NCBI RefSeq assembly: GCF_000165425.1
Contig: NW_001798977.1
Location: 63,216-127,215, forward strand
Length of the DNA stretch: 64,000 nucleotides
Direction of reading: 5' to 3'
From: Paramecium tetraurelia
Taxonomy: Eukaryota; Ciliophora; Oligohymenophorea; Peniculida; Parameciidae
This document shows, one piece after another, positions 1-13,819 of this stretch. The notes below the pieces were generated by a model that did no database searches, was not told where the DNA came from, and saw nothing but the letters and a program-made list of their open reading frames with translations. How positions within the stretch are numbered: position 1 is the first letter of the stretch; every line of letters begins with the position of its first letter. The translations under genes were made by a program, and so were the position numbers.

Positions 1-246
1 AGTCAATTGGCTCGAGAGACATCGAGTTTATGTAAAATAATCAATGATTAGAAGGAGTTCTAATTAATTAAAAATAGTACATCAAATAACTAAATGCCTA
101 ATACGAAAAGAAAACACAAGGGACCCTTCAAGAAGCTAGTTCCTGTCGAAAACTTAAATCATTCCCAGGAAATCCTAGCAGTTAACTATGATAAATAAAT
201 TTTGAGATAATAAGGAAAATTGGAAATTTATAAATAATTTTTCTGA
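1..246 (+). CDS. 3' end of an unknown protein (partial)
   Basis: An open frame runs from the first base of the window to a TGA at 244-246, with TAA and TAG read as Gln, giving 81 visible residues. The tail is basic and Gln-rich, with a run of Lys and Arg (KRKHKGPFKK) about 40 residues before the end, which could be a nuclear localisation signal (inference). No domain is recognisable. The gene converges on the minus-strand gene ending at 268, leaving only 21 bases between the two stop codons. The start lies outside the window. Confidence 0.55.
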
Positions 247-267
247 ATATAAAATTATATTTATAAA

Positions 268-1964
268 TCATTCCTTTGGTTGATATTGATGGTAATAATA
301 GGGATACATTAAATTAAAATTACCGTATTATTAATTGCTATGGTAACACTATAGGAATTAGTTGTAATCTTATTGGTAGGCATTACAATATTAAAGATTG
401 GAGAACTGATTGAAGATCTACATAAAGATTATATTACTTCAGGAGCTTAAAATTAGTTATTCGATAAATTAGGATTCATAGCAGCGCCCTGTTTCATTAT
501 TCTAAATAAAATAATAAATTTACTTATCTTTTTAAACTACCTATTTCTCTAACAAATTTTAAGCATGATTTTCTTATTCCTTCTCGTCTTTTACTTGTTC
601 TGCTTGGTTTCCTTGATTCTCTTGACTATGTTGTTGGTGATTTAATTATATTTTTTTAGAGATTTAACGAATCTGGCCTGAAAGAGGCTGCATACGGTCA
701 GCAGTCACTTAAATTAAATGTTATTTGGGGTCATCTTGGAACACAACTTAGTCAAGACCTTTCTGGGTTTGCTTTAACTTGGCATTTTGAGGCTTGGAGC
801 CATTGAAATTTTCATTTTATTTCTTGCCTTCTGCATGATCGATAAAATGTTGGTATTTCCTCTTGTATTCTCTAGTTAAAGAGTAGATGTCGGTTATTTC
901 TACTGCGTCTGAGGGGATGTTGGCTCTTTGAGTGTATATTTCATAATAATTATTCTCCAACTATTTAATTATATCTAGAGCCTATAATATATTAATAAAA
1001 ATTTACTTTCTTTAATGTGTTTTAATTAGAATTTTCAACTTTTATTAATAGTTTCATCTCGTTTGACTGGCTCAATTGTTGTTTGACTTAACTTAAATGG
1101 GACAACACTTGCATTAATACACTCTCCGACTTTTTTATAAAATTAGCACCAAAGAATAATTTGACACATTTAGGGAACTTCATAACCATGAAGAGGGGAT
1201 GCTTAATCTTGTTCCTAATGTTAGGAGATGTGTAGTAATTAATAAAACCTTGAAGTGATTTATCAATTTAACTAAATTTGGAGTTCTGTTTCGCATTTTC
1301 TCTTTTATAAAATATTTAATCAATAAACTAGGGAGGAAAAAGATCTAAAAACATTTCTTAGGATATGTCTCTACTGTTATGACCAGTTCTATTTCTTGAG
1401 TCTACAAACACATCTGAAGAGATTTACGAGTCTAATATCAGAACTTCTTCTTTTCTGGAATAAGATAACACAAATATAAAGTTAAACTTGGAGTACTAAA
1501 TCTATATTTCTGAATTACTTTATTGTTGTAAGATGTAGTTGCAAATTTCAATCCACTAAATGTTATAGAAGGTTCAAATAATGCTAATTTGGTATTTCCT
1601 CTTAATCCAAGACTAATGTATTGATTAGTAATCAGTCCTCTTTTGATAACAAAAATTTACACTTCCAAAATCCCTCCTCTAAAGTCTCTCATTGTAGTAT
1701 CATCTTTTTTAAACTATATACTTGATTTATCAGTACATTTAATGTGTAATTTATGTCAGGTAAGTTCCATGATTTGTGCCAATTCCATCCAAGCTCAGGA
1801 TCAGACATGAACTCCTTCGACTAAGAAATGGAGACTGTAAATAAATCTTTTGGCCACTATGAATCTTCAGATTTCAGCTCCCATATAACTTTATTTGATT
1901 TTTGATCGACTAAAACCCCAGTCACAGGCATATATTTCCATTCTAAAGAGCCCTCTGCTGCCAT
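268..1964 (-). CDS. Q/N-rich protein of unknown function, 527 aa
   Basis: ATG is at 1964-1962 and the TGA at 270-268. Removing five introns of 23, 23, 25, 22 and 20 nt (all GTA...TAG) leaves exactly 528 codons. The N-terminal half is ordinary mixed sequence (it starts MAAEGSLEWKYMPVTGVLV and has the Trp-rich WNWHKSW). The middle is basic. The last 150 residues are dominated by Gln and Asn and end in a Tyr-rich tail (PYYYHQYQPKE), the composition of prion-like or phase-separating segments. I recognise no family. The last two introns matter: without them the opposite strand shows a hydrophobic open frame that looks like a membrane protein but is an antisense shadow. Confidence 0.65.
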
Positions 1965-1993
1965 TTATTGAACTTTTAAATATATATTTATTA

Positions 1994-2289
1994 TCAATTA
2001 ATGTGTAATGCATATAAACCACCAAGAAAGGCATCATTTCCTTCAAATAAATGAGGAAATTTAAAAATAATATTTAATAAATTAATTTTAGAAGATATAT
2101 TTTGGTATATTATAAGCTGTATGTATTAATTATAGTTTAAATTATAATAAGTATATTTGATTTGTAATGATTGAGACTCCACACTCATCCAATTTGCCAA
2201 ATTAAAGTGTTTGTCTATAGATAGTGCAGCAAATGCGTGCTCTGTGAGTACTCCTTACTTTGGGTACCCTGATAAGCGATTTCCATCAT
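1994..2289 (-). CDS. possible small protein, 92 aa
   Basis: The frame starts at a double ATG (2289), uses one 17-nt GTA...CAG intron near the 5' end, and ends at TGA 1996-1994; the spliced length is a multiple of three. The product contains HAFAALSIDKHFNLANWMSV and ends FEGNDAFLGGLYALHIN, which reads like real protein rather than AT-rich filler. It lies 29 bases upstream of the minus-strand gene that starts at 1964 and could alternatively be its 5' exons or leader. The intron is shorter than usual. There is no recognised domain. Confidence 0.4.
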
Positions 2290-2429
2290 TCAATGTTGAT
2301 TAACAAATTCAACACTCTAAATTTTTTAAATTTATTCAATTCAAACCTCAATATTGCACTAATTTAATTATGATGAAATAATATATATTAAGGGTAACTT
2401 TAAAATATTAAATTATTTTGAAAAATAAT

Positions 2430-3689
2430 ATGAATTACATTAACAATCAATATCAACTAATAAAGAAATTATCAGCCGGTAGTTATGGGATAGTCTATGA
2501 GGGTGAGAACATTCCAACTAAAACTTCTGTTGCTATCAAGATTGAGAAAAAGGACAAACCTCAAACCCTGGAAAGAGAAGTCTCATCCTTATCTCGATTG
2601 TCAAAAATTGCAGGAATCCCCTAAATCTATTGGAATGGAACTCACAATGGACAAAATGTCCTTGTCATGCAATTGTTATCCAAGGATCTCGGGTGCTACT
2701 TAAAGGAGTACCGAAAATTCACTCTCAAAACAGTATTAATGATTGCAGATTAATTAATATAAATTCTGAGGAATGTTCATCAGAAATCCATCTTGCACAG
2801 AGATTTGAAGCCTGAAAATCTTATGTATCATTAGAGATAAATTTACATTGTAGATTTCGGGATTAGTAAGATATACAGAGATAGCACTTAAAAACATATG
2901 TAAAAATAGATCTTATGATATTTAGACCATTTAGAGAGGGGAGACCATTTGTAGGAACTACTCGATATGCTCCTATTGCTGCTCATAAGGGTCATGAATT
3001 AAGCAGAAAAGACGACCTGGAAACATTAATCTACATCCTAGTTCTATTTTTGAAAGGGTATAAAGGATTTTTAATTTAGATTAAAGAGTTCTACCATGGC
3101 AACACTAGCTTTCTCAAAACAACAAAGAGAGATAAAAACTGATAGGCGAAAAAAAGATTAAATTAAGCTCTACTGAAATTTGTTAGGATTTACCAATTGA
3201 GTTCTAAAAAGCTTTAGAGTAAATTTCATCTGTCTAATTTGAGCCATATTAAGAGTCTCGGTTTCTCGGTTGAACCTGATTACGACTATTTAATAAATCT
3301 CTTTAGGAAATTAGGATAAAGACATGGATTTGAGTATGACAATTTGTTTGATTGGTGCAAAGAAGAGGAGGTGATTGCATAGGCTAAAATCATGCAATAG
3401 AGTGAAAAAATGTAGCCTTTTTCAGTTAAATGGTAAATATACATTACAAAACATTAGTCAATCTTTACAAATACCTTCTACATTGGAATGCTTTGAAAAA
3501 AAGTAATCCTCGATTTCTAACATTTTATAAAATCCTATGCAGATTTCATAAAGTGCTGTTATAGTGGAAATCAACTCTGACACAAATCTTTCGGATGATA
3601 GCACTAATTACCTCTATAATAATTATTAATAATTAGAAAACTTTTCAAATTTGTATAAAAACCATCTCTTGATTATGAAAGATAAATGA
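2430..3689 (+). CDS. casein kinase 1-type protein kinase, 384 aa
   Basis: Ser/Thr kinase of the CK1 group. Starting at ATG 2430 there are four introns (26, 29, 25 and 25 nt; two end AAG or GAG rather than TAG), giving 385 codons. In order: glycine loop LSAGSYGIVYEG, catalytic Lys in VAIKIE, HRDLKPENLMY, DFGISK, then the CK1-specific GTTRYAP and RKDDLE block in place of the usual APE motif, and the helical CK1 C-lobe (LPWQ, IEFQKALDHIKSLGF, DYDYLINLFRKL). A Ser/Asn-rich tail of about 80 residues follows. All catalytic residues are present, so it should be active. CK1 kinases are abundant in ciliates and act on many substrates; no specific role can be read here. Confidence 0.92.
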
Positions 3690-3956
3690 ACTTTTGCTAA
3701 GAAAAATGAATTCTTGATTTATAAATATTATTCTTATTTTGTTTTATGAAAATTGTACTTCAATAATAATTACAACTACATCAACTAATTTCACTTTGTT
3801 TTTGAATCTTCATTATTATAATGCGAATCTAAAACTCTCAGAGTGCATGATCTTAGTAAGAACACCCAACCGAATAAAGTTCTTTGTGAATGGGATTATT
3901 TTTAGTTAGCTTTTGTTTCACCTAAAATATACTAATATTAATTTCAAAAATTACTA

Positions 3957-4587
3957 ATGTCAGAATAGATTACATCCTCTCAAGTTATAGAGTTTTTCTG
4001 GTTTTTCTTTCCCTTTTTATTATTCGTAAGTGCTGTTCTACTGAAATTTTACATTAAGACTAGCATTCATTTGGATTAATCAGAAAATAGAGCAAAGTCA
4101 TATAGTTAATAAAGTCTTCAGGATCGTAAAAGCAATGAGCCTAAAAGACTGGATCATGATGGGATTTAAGGGCCAGGTATATGAGATAATCATTAATCGT
4201 ATTTTAGAGGTACAAATTGTTGGGAATGATATGCATCATCAACAGATGAATATGGTGGATGAAGGAGAGAAAAAGCAGATACAATAGTCATAATAATAAT
4301 TCTAGTAAATTCCTCAATTATCAACAATCTCACCAAATCTTACATAAAATGTATACTATAATATTCAAAATTAGACTAGGACTGCCAAAGTGTTTGATGG
4401 ATTGAATGAATTGGTTTCGACATACTTTCCACTATTATCAGTCTCTATTATTTGTATAAATAATTTTGCCGCATGGAGTTGGGCATTAGCTTGTGTAATT
4501 TTATTTCTAATTTTTGTAATTGCATTCAACATCCTTTAAGTGCAGCGTAATTTTTCAGATACAATCAAAAGTAATATCATATTATGA
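3957..4587 (+). CDS. small membrane protein, 199 aa
   Basis: ATG 3957, one 31-nt intron, TGA 4585-4587; 200 codons. There is one hydrophobic segment near the N-terminus (FFWFFFPFLLFVSAVLL), a polar Gln/Met-rich middle of about 90 residues, and a C-terminal pair of membrane segments (YFPLLSVSIICINNFAAW, then WALACVILFLIFVIAFNIL). This fits three transmembrane helices around a cytosolic or lumenal loop. No family is recognised. It follows the CK1 gene by 267 bases on the same strand. Confidence 0.65.
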
Positions 4588-5036
4588 GTAATTTAGAATT
4601 TTTGTTTGTTAGTCATCATGTGTGGTTGAGTGGTCTATTTATTAGTTATTTAGCCTGTAAATTGAAATTGTCAGATTGAAATCATAATTAATTTATAATA
4701 TCAGTTTGTTTAATATTAATTAGTTCGAATTATTTAATATCAATTTTTAATTTATTTTTTGATGAGAATTTTTAGAGATTGTGATGAAGTTAGTGCTTAT
4801 TTAAAATTCATTAATTATTTATTAATAATTTTTGTAATATATATTTAATATATATATGATTAGATCAAGAATGGAAGTATTTGTAATTGAGAATTTCAAA
4901 AAAATTTATATTAAATATATTTCTTAGTAATTTACGTTTCTAAGGTTTTTTTTGTTTCTAAGTTTTGGCAATCCATCATTTTCTAATTTTATGCGATCAA
5001 ATAAATATTATCATCTTTTAGATTAAGCATTTATTG
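4588..5036. other. AT-rich intergenic spacer
   Basis: About 450 bases of very AT-rich sequence with no motif-bearing frame on either strand after the ciliate code is applied. It probably holds the 3' UTR of the membrane-protein gene and the promoter of the next gene. I see no RNA gene. Confidence 0.5.
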
Positions 5037-5542
5037 ATGGGTGCTCAAATATGCCCAAATGCTTAGAATAATTCCCAAAATGAAATTACTCTACAAAATA
5101 AGCCTAAGATTCATATAACTAAGCCTCCCAAGAATCATAAGCTATAACCGATAATTAATTTGCATTTTCCTGATGAGATTATGGATATTCAAAGGGAAAG
5201 ATAATATTCGATTCCCTAACAGTCCTCTTAGGATTAAAGCACTTCGAAATAGGAGGTTAATGAAAATAAAATTGAACCTTTACAATAATTGGAAAGAATC
5301 AACCTAAATCCCTAAGACAATCAAAATGAATAATAAAATGATTCAAGAGACGATTCAAATAGCGCACTGCTTGAAGGTATTATGTACTGAATAGAGTAGT
5401 AAAATATAAACCGATACTTAAACATCCTCCAAGTCCAAGGAATTGTCAAAATGATGGAGAATCTCAAAAATCAGTTAAAAAAGTCACATTTGATAAAAAG
5501 TAGAGAGTGATTTACAGTAACTTCAGAAAACCTAACTAATGA
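5037..5542 (+). CDS. small polar protein with PP1-docking-like motif, 160 aa
   Basis: ATG 5037, one 23-nt intron, TGA at 5540-5542; 161 codons. The N-terminus MGAQIC has Gly2 and Cys6, which would suit N-myristoylation and palmitoylation (inference). The protein is polar and Gln/Asn-rich. Near the C-terminus SVKKVTFDKK contains KVTF, a match to the RVxF-type docking motif that binds protein phosphatase 1, next to a basic stretch as in inhibitor-2- or spinophilin-type regulators. The motif is short and could be chance. No other domain is visible. Confidence 0.6.
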
Positions 5543-5673
5543 ACAAATAACAACTCAAAATCCCGTTTAAATCTTTTGACTATTTTATAATTTTCAGAAT
5601 CTTTTTCAACGAAATAAATTCTAAATATGTTATTTTTGTTAATTATAATTTCCAATCATATAGATTATCCGTA

Positions 5674-5931
5674 ATGAAAGTTGATCTAACTACGCTAACT
5701 AAATGTTCCAAATTGCAAACTTCAATTAAAGCATTTCAACAATAGATTATGCGATCATGAAAGGATGAGACTGAACATTTCAACAAAGAAATTGACACAT
5801 TATTTTAGTGATAAAATAGCAATACTGGTGTGAAAAATTAATTAGAATTTCTAGAGAATAAACAGAAGGATCTCTTGATTCAGATTAAAACAAGTCAGGA
5901 TGGTCAAATGATAATTGACGGAGTCTTGTGA
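5674..5931 (+). pseudogene. possible gene relic with two in-frame TGA
   Basis: A single frame of 86 codons starts at ATG 5674 and ends with TGA 5929-5931. It reads as helical, charged protein (ETEHFNKEIDTLF; LEFLENKQKDLLIQIKTS) but is broken by two in-frame TGA codons after about 28 and 45 residues. No GT...AG pair of plausible length removes either one. A decayed coiled-coil gene is the simplest reading. Noncoding sequence that is open by chance is the alternative. Confidence 0.35.
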
Positions 5932-6020
5932 TATTTTTTATAAAATCAATAGTGTGTACTATTTTGAATATTGAGTAATATAAGGAAATTAATATATATT
6001 ATATTTAATTCAAAGTAAGA

Positions 6021-7004
6021 ATGATAAAAGAATACTAACCCAAAATATTTTCAAAGGATTAATTTAGAATCAGATACAAGGACTTGGAGGAAATATATAA
6101 TGAAGAAATGTCTCCAACTTAAATTGAATTAGGTTATGATGATGAATTGCAACAAGTATCAGAATAGATAATAAGTAGACAGTCGTCGTTAAACACATTT
6201 TCAAGGAGCAATTGTTCAATGATATATAAAGAAGATAAGCTTTGATGGAATGTTAAGTACATTCTTAAATTAAAAATGATCATTTAGTGGAACTATATGA
6301 TTGTTTTCAAAACGAAGAAGAATATACACTAATTTTAGAATACATGAACAATGCTAACTATTTTAGGGATAAAATTGAAACTGTAATAACAATCACATAA
6401 ATATGTAAAGGAACTTAAGATAATATCAACTGAGGCCAAAATGAAGTCCTACATGTCGGATGTATTGGAAGGACTAGACTACCTGCATAAGCAAGGTATT
6501 CTACCGATTCTTGGCTAGGATATATTCACTGTGACATCAAATTAGAGAATCTGTTCTGTGAAAAATTGGAGGATCAGGTGTTTAGAAATGTATTCGACTT
6601 TGTTAATTAGGTGAAATTAGGAGACTTAGGATTGGTGCATGTCTACGATCTAAACACAGGACAAGGTCTGATGCCAGTGAAGTGTGGAACAGCCAATTAC
6701 ATAGCCCCAGAAATAACAAACAATGCTGTTGTGACTCCTAAGATAGATATCTGGTCTCTTGGAATAATATTGTATACGATGAGTTGTGGTTATAAACCTA
6801 CTCAAATTCAAGGGTCGTTCAATCTATTATTATTTTTCTAGATACAAGTATTCATAAGGTCCCATACCCTTTAGAAAGTTTGATTGGAAAAAGAGATCAA
6901 AAGAACTATAAAACCTAATAACTTAAATGCTTGAGATGGATCCAAATAAAAGACCATCCTGCCAAGAATTAATGCAGCATTCTTGGTTTGAAATTGATTC
7001 TTGA
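6021..7004 (+). CDS. divergent Ser/Thr protein kinase, 293 aa
   Basis: ATG 6021, four introns (23, 28, 23 and 28 nt), TGA 7002-7004; 294 codons. The C-lobe is clear: HCDIKLENLF (the Arg of HRD replaced by Cys), DLG in place of DFG, a GTANYIAPE activation-loop end, and IDIWSLGIILYTM. Upstream VVVKHI holds the likely ATP-binding Lys and LMECQVHSQI the helix-C Glu. No glycine-rich loop can be seen N-terminal to VVVKHI; the residues there are acidic. So it is either an atypical kinase or the first intron hides a differently spliced loop. The HRD Asp and DLG Asp are kept, so activity is possible. Confidence 0.8.
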
Positions 7005-7043
7005 TATTAAAAGTGTTTTTTTTATATATATTGTTTTGCATAT

Positions 7044-7340
7044 TCAGATTTGCTTGATTTGTCTTTGATCAGGTTCCCAGAATTCGCTGAAATTAAACCC
7101 GAAAACTTTATAAAAGAAGCCTCTGTCCTTTCTCTTGAAACTATCGAAAGAGGGCAATCCGGAAACCTAGTACTTAAGAGTGTGAATTACCTTGGCGTCA
7201 ATTAATTGCTTTTTGTCTCCCTCGTAGCGATGCTGTAGTAATTTAGTGTAATCGTTGAAGATATTCTCACAATTCTTTTTGCAAATCTCACCCTCAACTA
7301 ATTTTTAACATGGTTCCAAACACTTTTGATATTCTACCAT
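7044..7340 (-). CDS. small Cys-containing protein, 90 aa
   Basis: ATG 7340, TGA 7046-7044. One 24-nt GTA...TAG intron fits, giving 91 codons. That intron is a multiple of three and contains no TGA, so the unspliced message would also be translatable (98 aa). The N-terminal half has four Cys (CLEPCQKL, then ICKKNC), vaguely like small CHCH-type mitochondrial proteins, but the spacing does not match the twin CX9C pattern. It converges on the kinase gene ending at 7004. Function unknown. Confidence 0.55.
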
Positions 7341-7611
7341 TTTAAATCAATGTGATCGTTACTTTCTGATAAATCGAAATACACCTTCATTCTTTCTTAT
7401 TACTCTGATGAATACACATGATAAACTTCACTTCTCAAAATCACTTTCTCCTTTATCATCTATTTATTAATTTATTATATAAATATTCTCAAATTCATTT
7501 ATCTAGTTAATTTACAAAACTTGTTTTATTACTGTATTTTATCCTTTGTAAAATAACATATATCTCCAAGATAATGATTATAAAATAATCTTAAAAATTA
7601 ATAACTTAAAA

Positions 7612-9440
7612 ATGACATAAACCATCAATACTGATTTGCTATTGAGGATAAGCACTTTAAATTAAGAGTTTAAGTTGCTAGACACAAAAACTAATTTCTT
7701 TATTGAGTAAATCCAAAATGCGTTGTCAATCTAAAAAGAAGAGAATGAAAGTAGTCGATATATCTGTGATCAGAATACGAAAGTATGATTTCATCTTACA
7801 TAGAGTGTTAGTGAATTGAAGGAGCATTTGGATCAATAGGTAGGGAATCTGTATAAGAAATATGAGGAATAAGTTAATGATAAAATCATCGAATTTGAAC
7901 GCATTTAAAAATAAAAAGAAATTTCAGAATAAAATAGAATAATAGAATTAGAACAAAGATTCAGCCAATATGATGAAATAATTAAAGAATTAGACAAAAA
8001 GTGGGAATCAAAATCTAATGATCGTTATATCGCAAGTATAATTCAAAAGAACTTGTTAACCAACCAGAATATAGGGTAGTTTATAGTTGACAAAGTATTG
8101 AAATCGACCGAGGAGACTGTTCAAAACAAAATGATTGAATATTCAAAGTTAATAGATGAAAGAATAACAAATCAATTTCATTCAATTTAAAACTTTCAAA
8201 CTCAAATCAGAAAATACGAATCAAAGTATGAAGAGTTTCAAAACCATCTCAACATCCAAAAAGAGTTTTAGGTGGAGTGCCAAAAGCAACAACAAAAAAA
8301 ACTCTAAGCTTTATAAAATCAAAATACATTATTCAAGGAAGTGCTGTAACAATAGGTTCATAGGTAACTCAATCATCATTTAAATTAGTATAAAGGATTA
8401 GTAAGAACTCCTCAAAACCACTATTAATGATTTACGAGAATAAATGGTCAATTAATTTCAAGATGTTTCGTACTAAAAGAACTGCAATAATGAATAAGTA
8501 ATGCAAATTTTGGCATAAGATCAAAATACACTTAAGGAACTGGAAAGAAAATAAGAATAGATCATCAAAAATGAAAATTAAATTAAGTAAAAATTGGAAT
8601 AGATGGAATTCGATTACTGTCAATAACATTAAGGAGCCTTAAATTAAATTGTTACAATCGACTGTGAAATGAAAAACATTAGATCAACAGTTAATGGGAT
8701 ACATAAAACTATAAATACTATGTCATTGAATCCTTAACAGATACAAGAAGCTAAACAAATTGAAAAGCCTCAAGAAAAGTTTAGACCGTTGCTAATTAGT
8801 AAAAAGATTGAAAAGCAATTCTGTTTGAAAGATTAGATCGGATAAATAGAAACTCTATTTCGACACGTTTAATTACTCTTCGACCACATTTGTAAAACTT
8901 ATCGAAATGAACAAAAATTGGAATCTCAGAAATAGAAATAAAAAGCAGAATTAACAAGAAACAATTCGAATGAACAAAAAAACCTTTCTGATAACATAAA
9001 CAATCAGTAATATGTGAAATAATATTTTTAATATGAAAAACAACAAGAATAAATAAAGCCTGACTAAAAAGTTGATAAACTTTAATATACAATGCAAAAT
9101 CCTTAAAATTAATTAAAAATTAATATTTAACCCTCATTACAGAATAATGAAGATGTTTTTGGAGACACTAGGATATATTTGAACTCTTCCCAGAGACCTC
9201 TTCATATTTAAGGAAAATGTATCACTATTTATTTAAATAGAACATGGAATGGAAGTTAGGCCTCAAGCTGAAATGCAATATTTATCTGCCAAGGTGAAAT
9301 AAATCTCAAGTTTGTTCTGCGATTCAGACTTCAGACAATCATTAGTTGAAAATAACCTAAGTTTTAGACCTGAATCAGGGAAAAACAGATTACCAAGGAT
9401 TACTTCAAAAAGCTTTCATTTTTCAAATGATGATGAATGA
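7612..9440 (+). CDS. long coiled-coil protein, 586 aa
   Basis: ATG 7612, three introns (21, 25 and 22 nt), TGA 9438-9440; 587 codons. Almost the whole product is charged and Gln-rich with heptad-like spacing of Leu, Ile and Phe, typical of long coiled coils, followed by a Gln/Asn-rich stretch and a short polar tail. No enzymatic motif is present. Such proteins are common in the ciliate cortex, basal bodies and cilia, but nothing here assigns it to one structure. It converges on the phosphoglycerate mutase gene with a 42-base gap. Confidence 0.75.
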
Positions 9441-9482
9441 AGGTGATTTTTGTTTTTGTTTATTGATACCAATATTATTTTA

Positions 9483-10282
9483 TCATTTCTTTGCTCCCTA
9501 TTTAGCAACAGCCTCCATCTTTCTTCTAATTTCCTCTTGATCTCCTAAATAATAGGATCCCAAAGATTTTAAATTGCTATCGAATTCATAAACTAATGGA
9601 ACACTTGTTGGAATATTTAGTTCAAGAATGTCTAATTGAATAAGTATTTCATACCTTTTTCTGAAACATTGTCTAAGTACTTTACAATACTTCTCAATGA
9701 ATTTCCATGAGCAACCACTAAAACATTCTTACCAGCTAGAATGTCCTTAGCAATATGATCATGCCAGTATGGAATAACTCTAACAACGGTATCTTTGAGA
9801 CATTCAGTGAGTGGTAAAGCATCTTTAGGTACATCAGCGTATCTTCTATCATTGGCTGGATTTCTGGCATCTGTTGGATCCAAAGGAGGAGGTGGGATAT
9901 CATATGATCTTCTCCAAATTTTGACTTAATCCTCTCCATGCTTTTATGCTGTCTCACTCTTATTTAAGCCTTATAGGGCACCATAATGTCTTTCATTAAG
10001 TCTCCAACTTTTGGTGACTGGCAAGTAATGACATCCCATTTCTTCGGCTGCGTAATTGTATGTTTAAATAGCTCTTGTCAAAACTGATGTGTAAACCTAA
10101 TGGAATTAGAATCCTTCTTTCTTTAGTAATTATCCAGCAGCTTTAGCTTCTTCAACTCCTTTTTAAGAGAGTGTAACATCATGCCATCCTGTAAATCTGT
10201 TTTCCTTATTCCATTAGGATTCACCATGTCTTAGAAAAACTACTCTATATTTGGCTAAAGCGTTCTTGAACACTGTTTGCAT
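9483..10282 (-). CDS. PGAM: cofactor-dependent phosphoglycerate mutase, 258 aa
   Basis: 2,3-bisphosphoglycerate-dependent phosphoglycerate mutase: interconverts 3- and 2-phosphoglycerate in glycolysis, in the cytosol. ATG 10282, one 23-nt intron, 259 codons, the usual length for the family. The phosphohistidine motif LRHGESQWN lies near residue 20 (its Gln is a TAA codon). Then [19 protein letters not shown], the acid Glu region [23 protein letters not shown] and VVAHGNSLR with the second catalytic His. All active-site elements are intact. The C-terminal tail ends QGAKK. It lies downstream of the ABCF gene on the same strand. Confidence 0.97.
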
Positions 10283-10338
10283 TTTAATAAATTAATTAAT
10301 TTATTGTACACAATTGTATTATATTGATAATAAGATAT

Positions 10339-12540
<2,202 letters not shown>

Positions 12541-12879
12541 TTTAAATATGTTAATTATATATATAATTGTATAGTTCAAAAAAGGAATAAATTGTTTCTT
12601 CAAAATAATTTGAACACATTTATTTGACAATTATATTAATTAATTAAATAAAACTACCCTCACACTAATTATTCAGCACAACCTCTTGATACCAATGAAT
12701 TCAAAGAATATTATTCTCTTTTTTTAAGATATTACAATGTTATCTGGTATAACGATTTTTAATAGTAAATTCTAAATTCTATTTTCAATTATAAAATTAA
12801 ACTATTTAATATTATTCAATAAAACATAGGTCCTGAATTCCTTAATTCTTAATCGTATTATTAAAACATAAACATATAT
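12541..12879. other. AT-rich intergenic spacer
   Basis: A very AT-rich stretch between the ABCF start and the next plus-strand frame. It should contain the ABCF promoter. No coding texture, repeat or RNA gene is seen. Confidence 0.45.
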
Positions 12880-13675
12880 ATGAGAATAAAGACTTATTTT
12901 TTCTTAAGGTACAAATGGCAGTTAAACTTAAATATTTGGAAAAGACTTAGTATAGAGATCAAAATTAAAAATGTAGGAGACCTAAGTGTTTAAGCCTTGA
13001 TTCCAATATCATACTTAATTATTCTACATAAGAATGTCAAAAGAGTCGTGTTATTCACTTATTAAACATTTCTTGATATCTTTAATGATATTCATTATCA
13101 AAAACCTTTGGTGACTCTACATAGAATAATTAATAAAAAACCTTTTTTTGTAAATTGGATTTTTTGGATATTGTAAATGAATAGGATGGATGACTAATGA
13201 TTATTTTGTTTAATTTCTAGAAAATAATTTGAATTCACCGATTTTAATAAAGATGTCACGAAATAAAAAGACTTGGATTTAAACAAAGTTGATTACGCAC
13301 ATGAAAACGACTTAATATCTTACCACATGAAAGGAGGGGGCCTTTAGATACTCATAGGTAGATGTGATTAATATTCAAAGGAAAGGAATATTATAGAATT
13401 TAATTGAGGTGATCCAAGAGGCAATTAAAGAAGTTAAAATTATAGTTAATTCTGGTGTGTTTCGGCTTTCCAAGAAGAATCCTTGTATGTCCACTGAAGA
13501 TATAATAAAGTAGAGTGGAGAGAGGGAATTACCAGAAAATTCATATATTGGAAGGGTTTGGTTTTTTAAGGATGGAAATTGAAATTGTGAATTTGGATTG
13601 GGACATAGAGCAAATTATAATAAAGAGACCTTAACTACATTAATATCCATAGAAATTTTAGTCACTATAAAATGA
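12880..13675 (+). pseudogene. decayed or poorly resolved gene of unknown family
   Basis: From ATG 12880 a frame encodes hydrophobic-charged sequence with protein-like texture (LSVQALIPISYLII; FLDIFNDIHYQKPL), hits an in-frame TGA near 13192, and continues in the same frame (DLDLNKVDYAHENDLI). After a plausible 28-nt intron it reads NLIEVIQEAIKEVKIIVNSG, stops at TGA 13580-13582, and the same frame goes on to 13675. The first TGA could be removed only by a 48-nt intron, far longer than others here. A pseudogene with two TGA mutations is the simplest view; an active gene with unusual introns is possible. Confidence 0.35.
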
Positions 13676-13819
13676 AATCAAATTAAAAGTAAATCACTTA
13701 TTATTTTTGATTAATGTATTTGAACTTATATAAATTATTCAATAAAGGATACAACAATGTGGGAATTTTGTTCCATTTAAAAAATTGAAATAACATTAAT
13801 AGAATCAAAGAGGGCATTT

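Noticed and set aside
289-681. Plus-strand open frame of 130 codons coding a hydrophobic, membrane-like protein
   Set aside because: It is antisense to the Q/N-rich minus-strand gene, whose five introns splice in perfect phase through this region. Complements of Gln/Asn/Lys-rich coding are naturally hydrophobic.
3700-3950. Minus-strand frame of about 45 codons (GETKANQKQSHSQRTLFGW...)
   Set aside because: No start codon, no intron that supplies one, and it lies in the short gap upstream of the 3957 gene.
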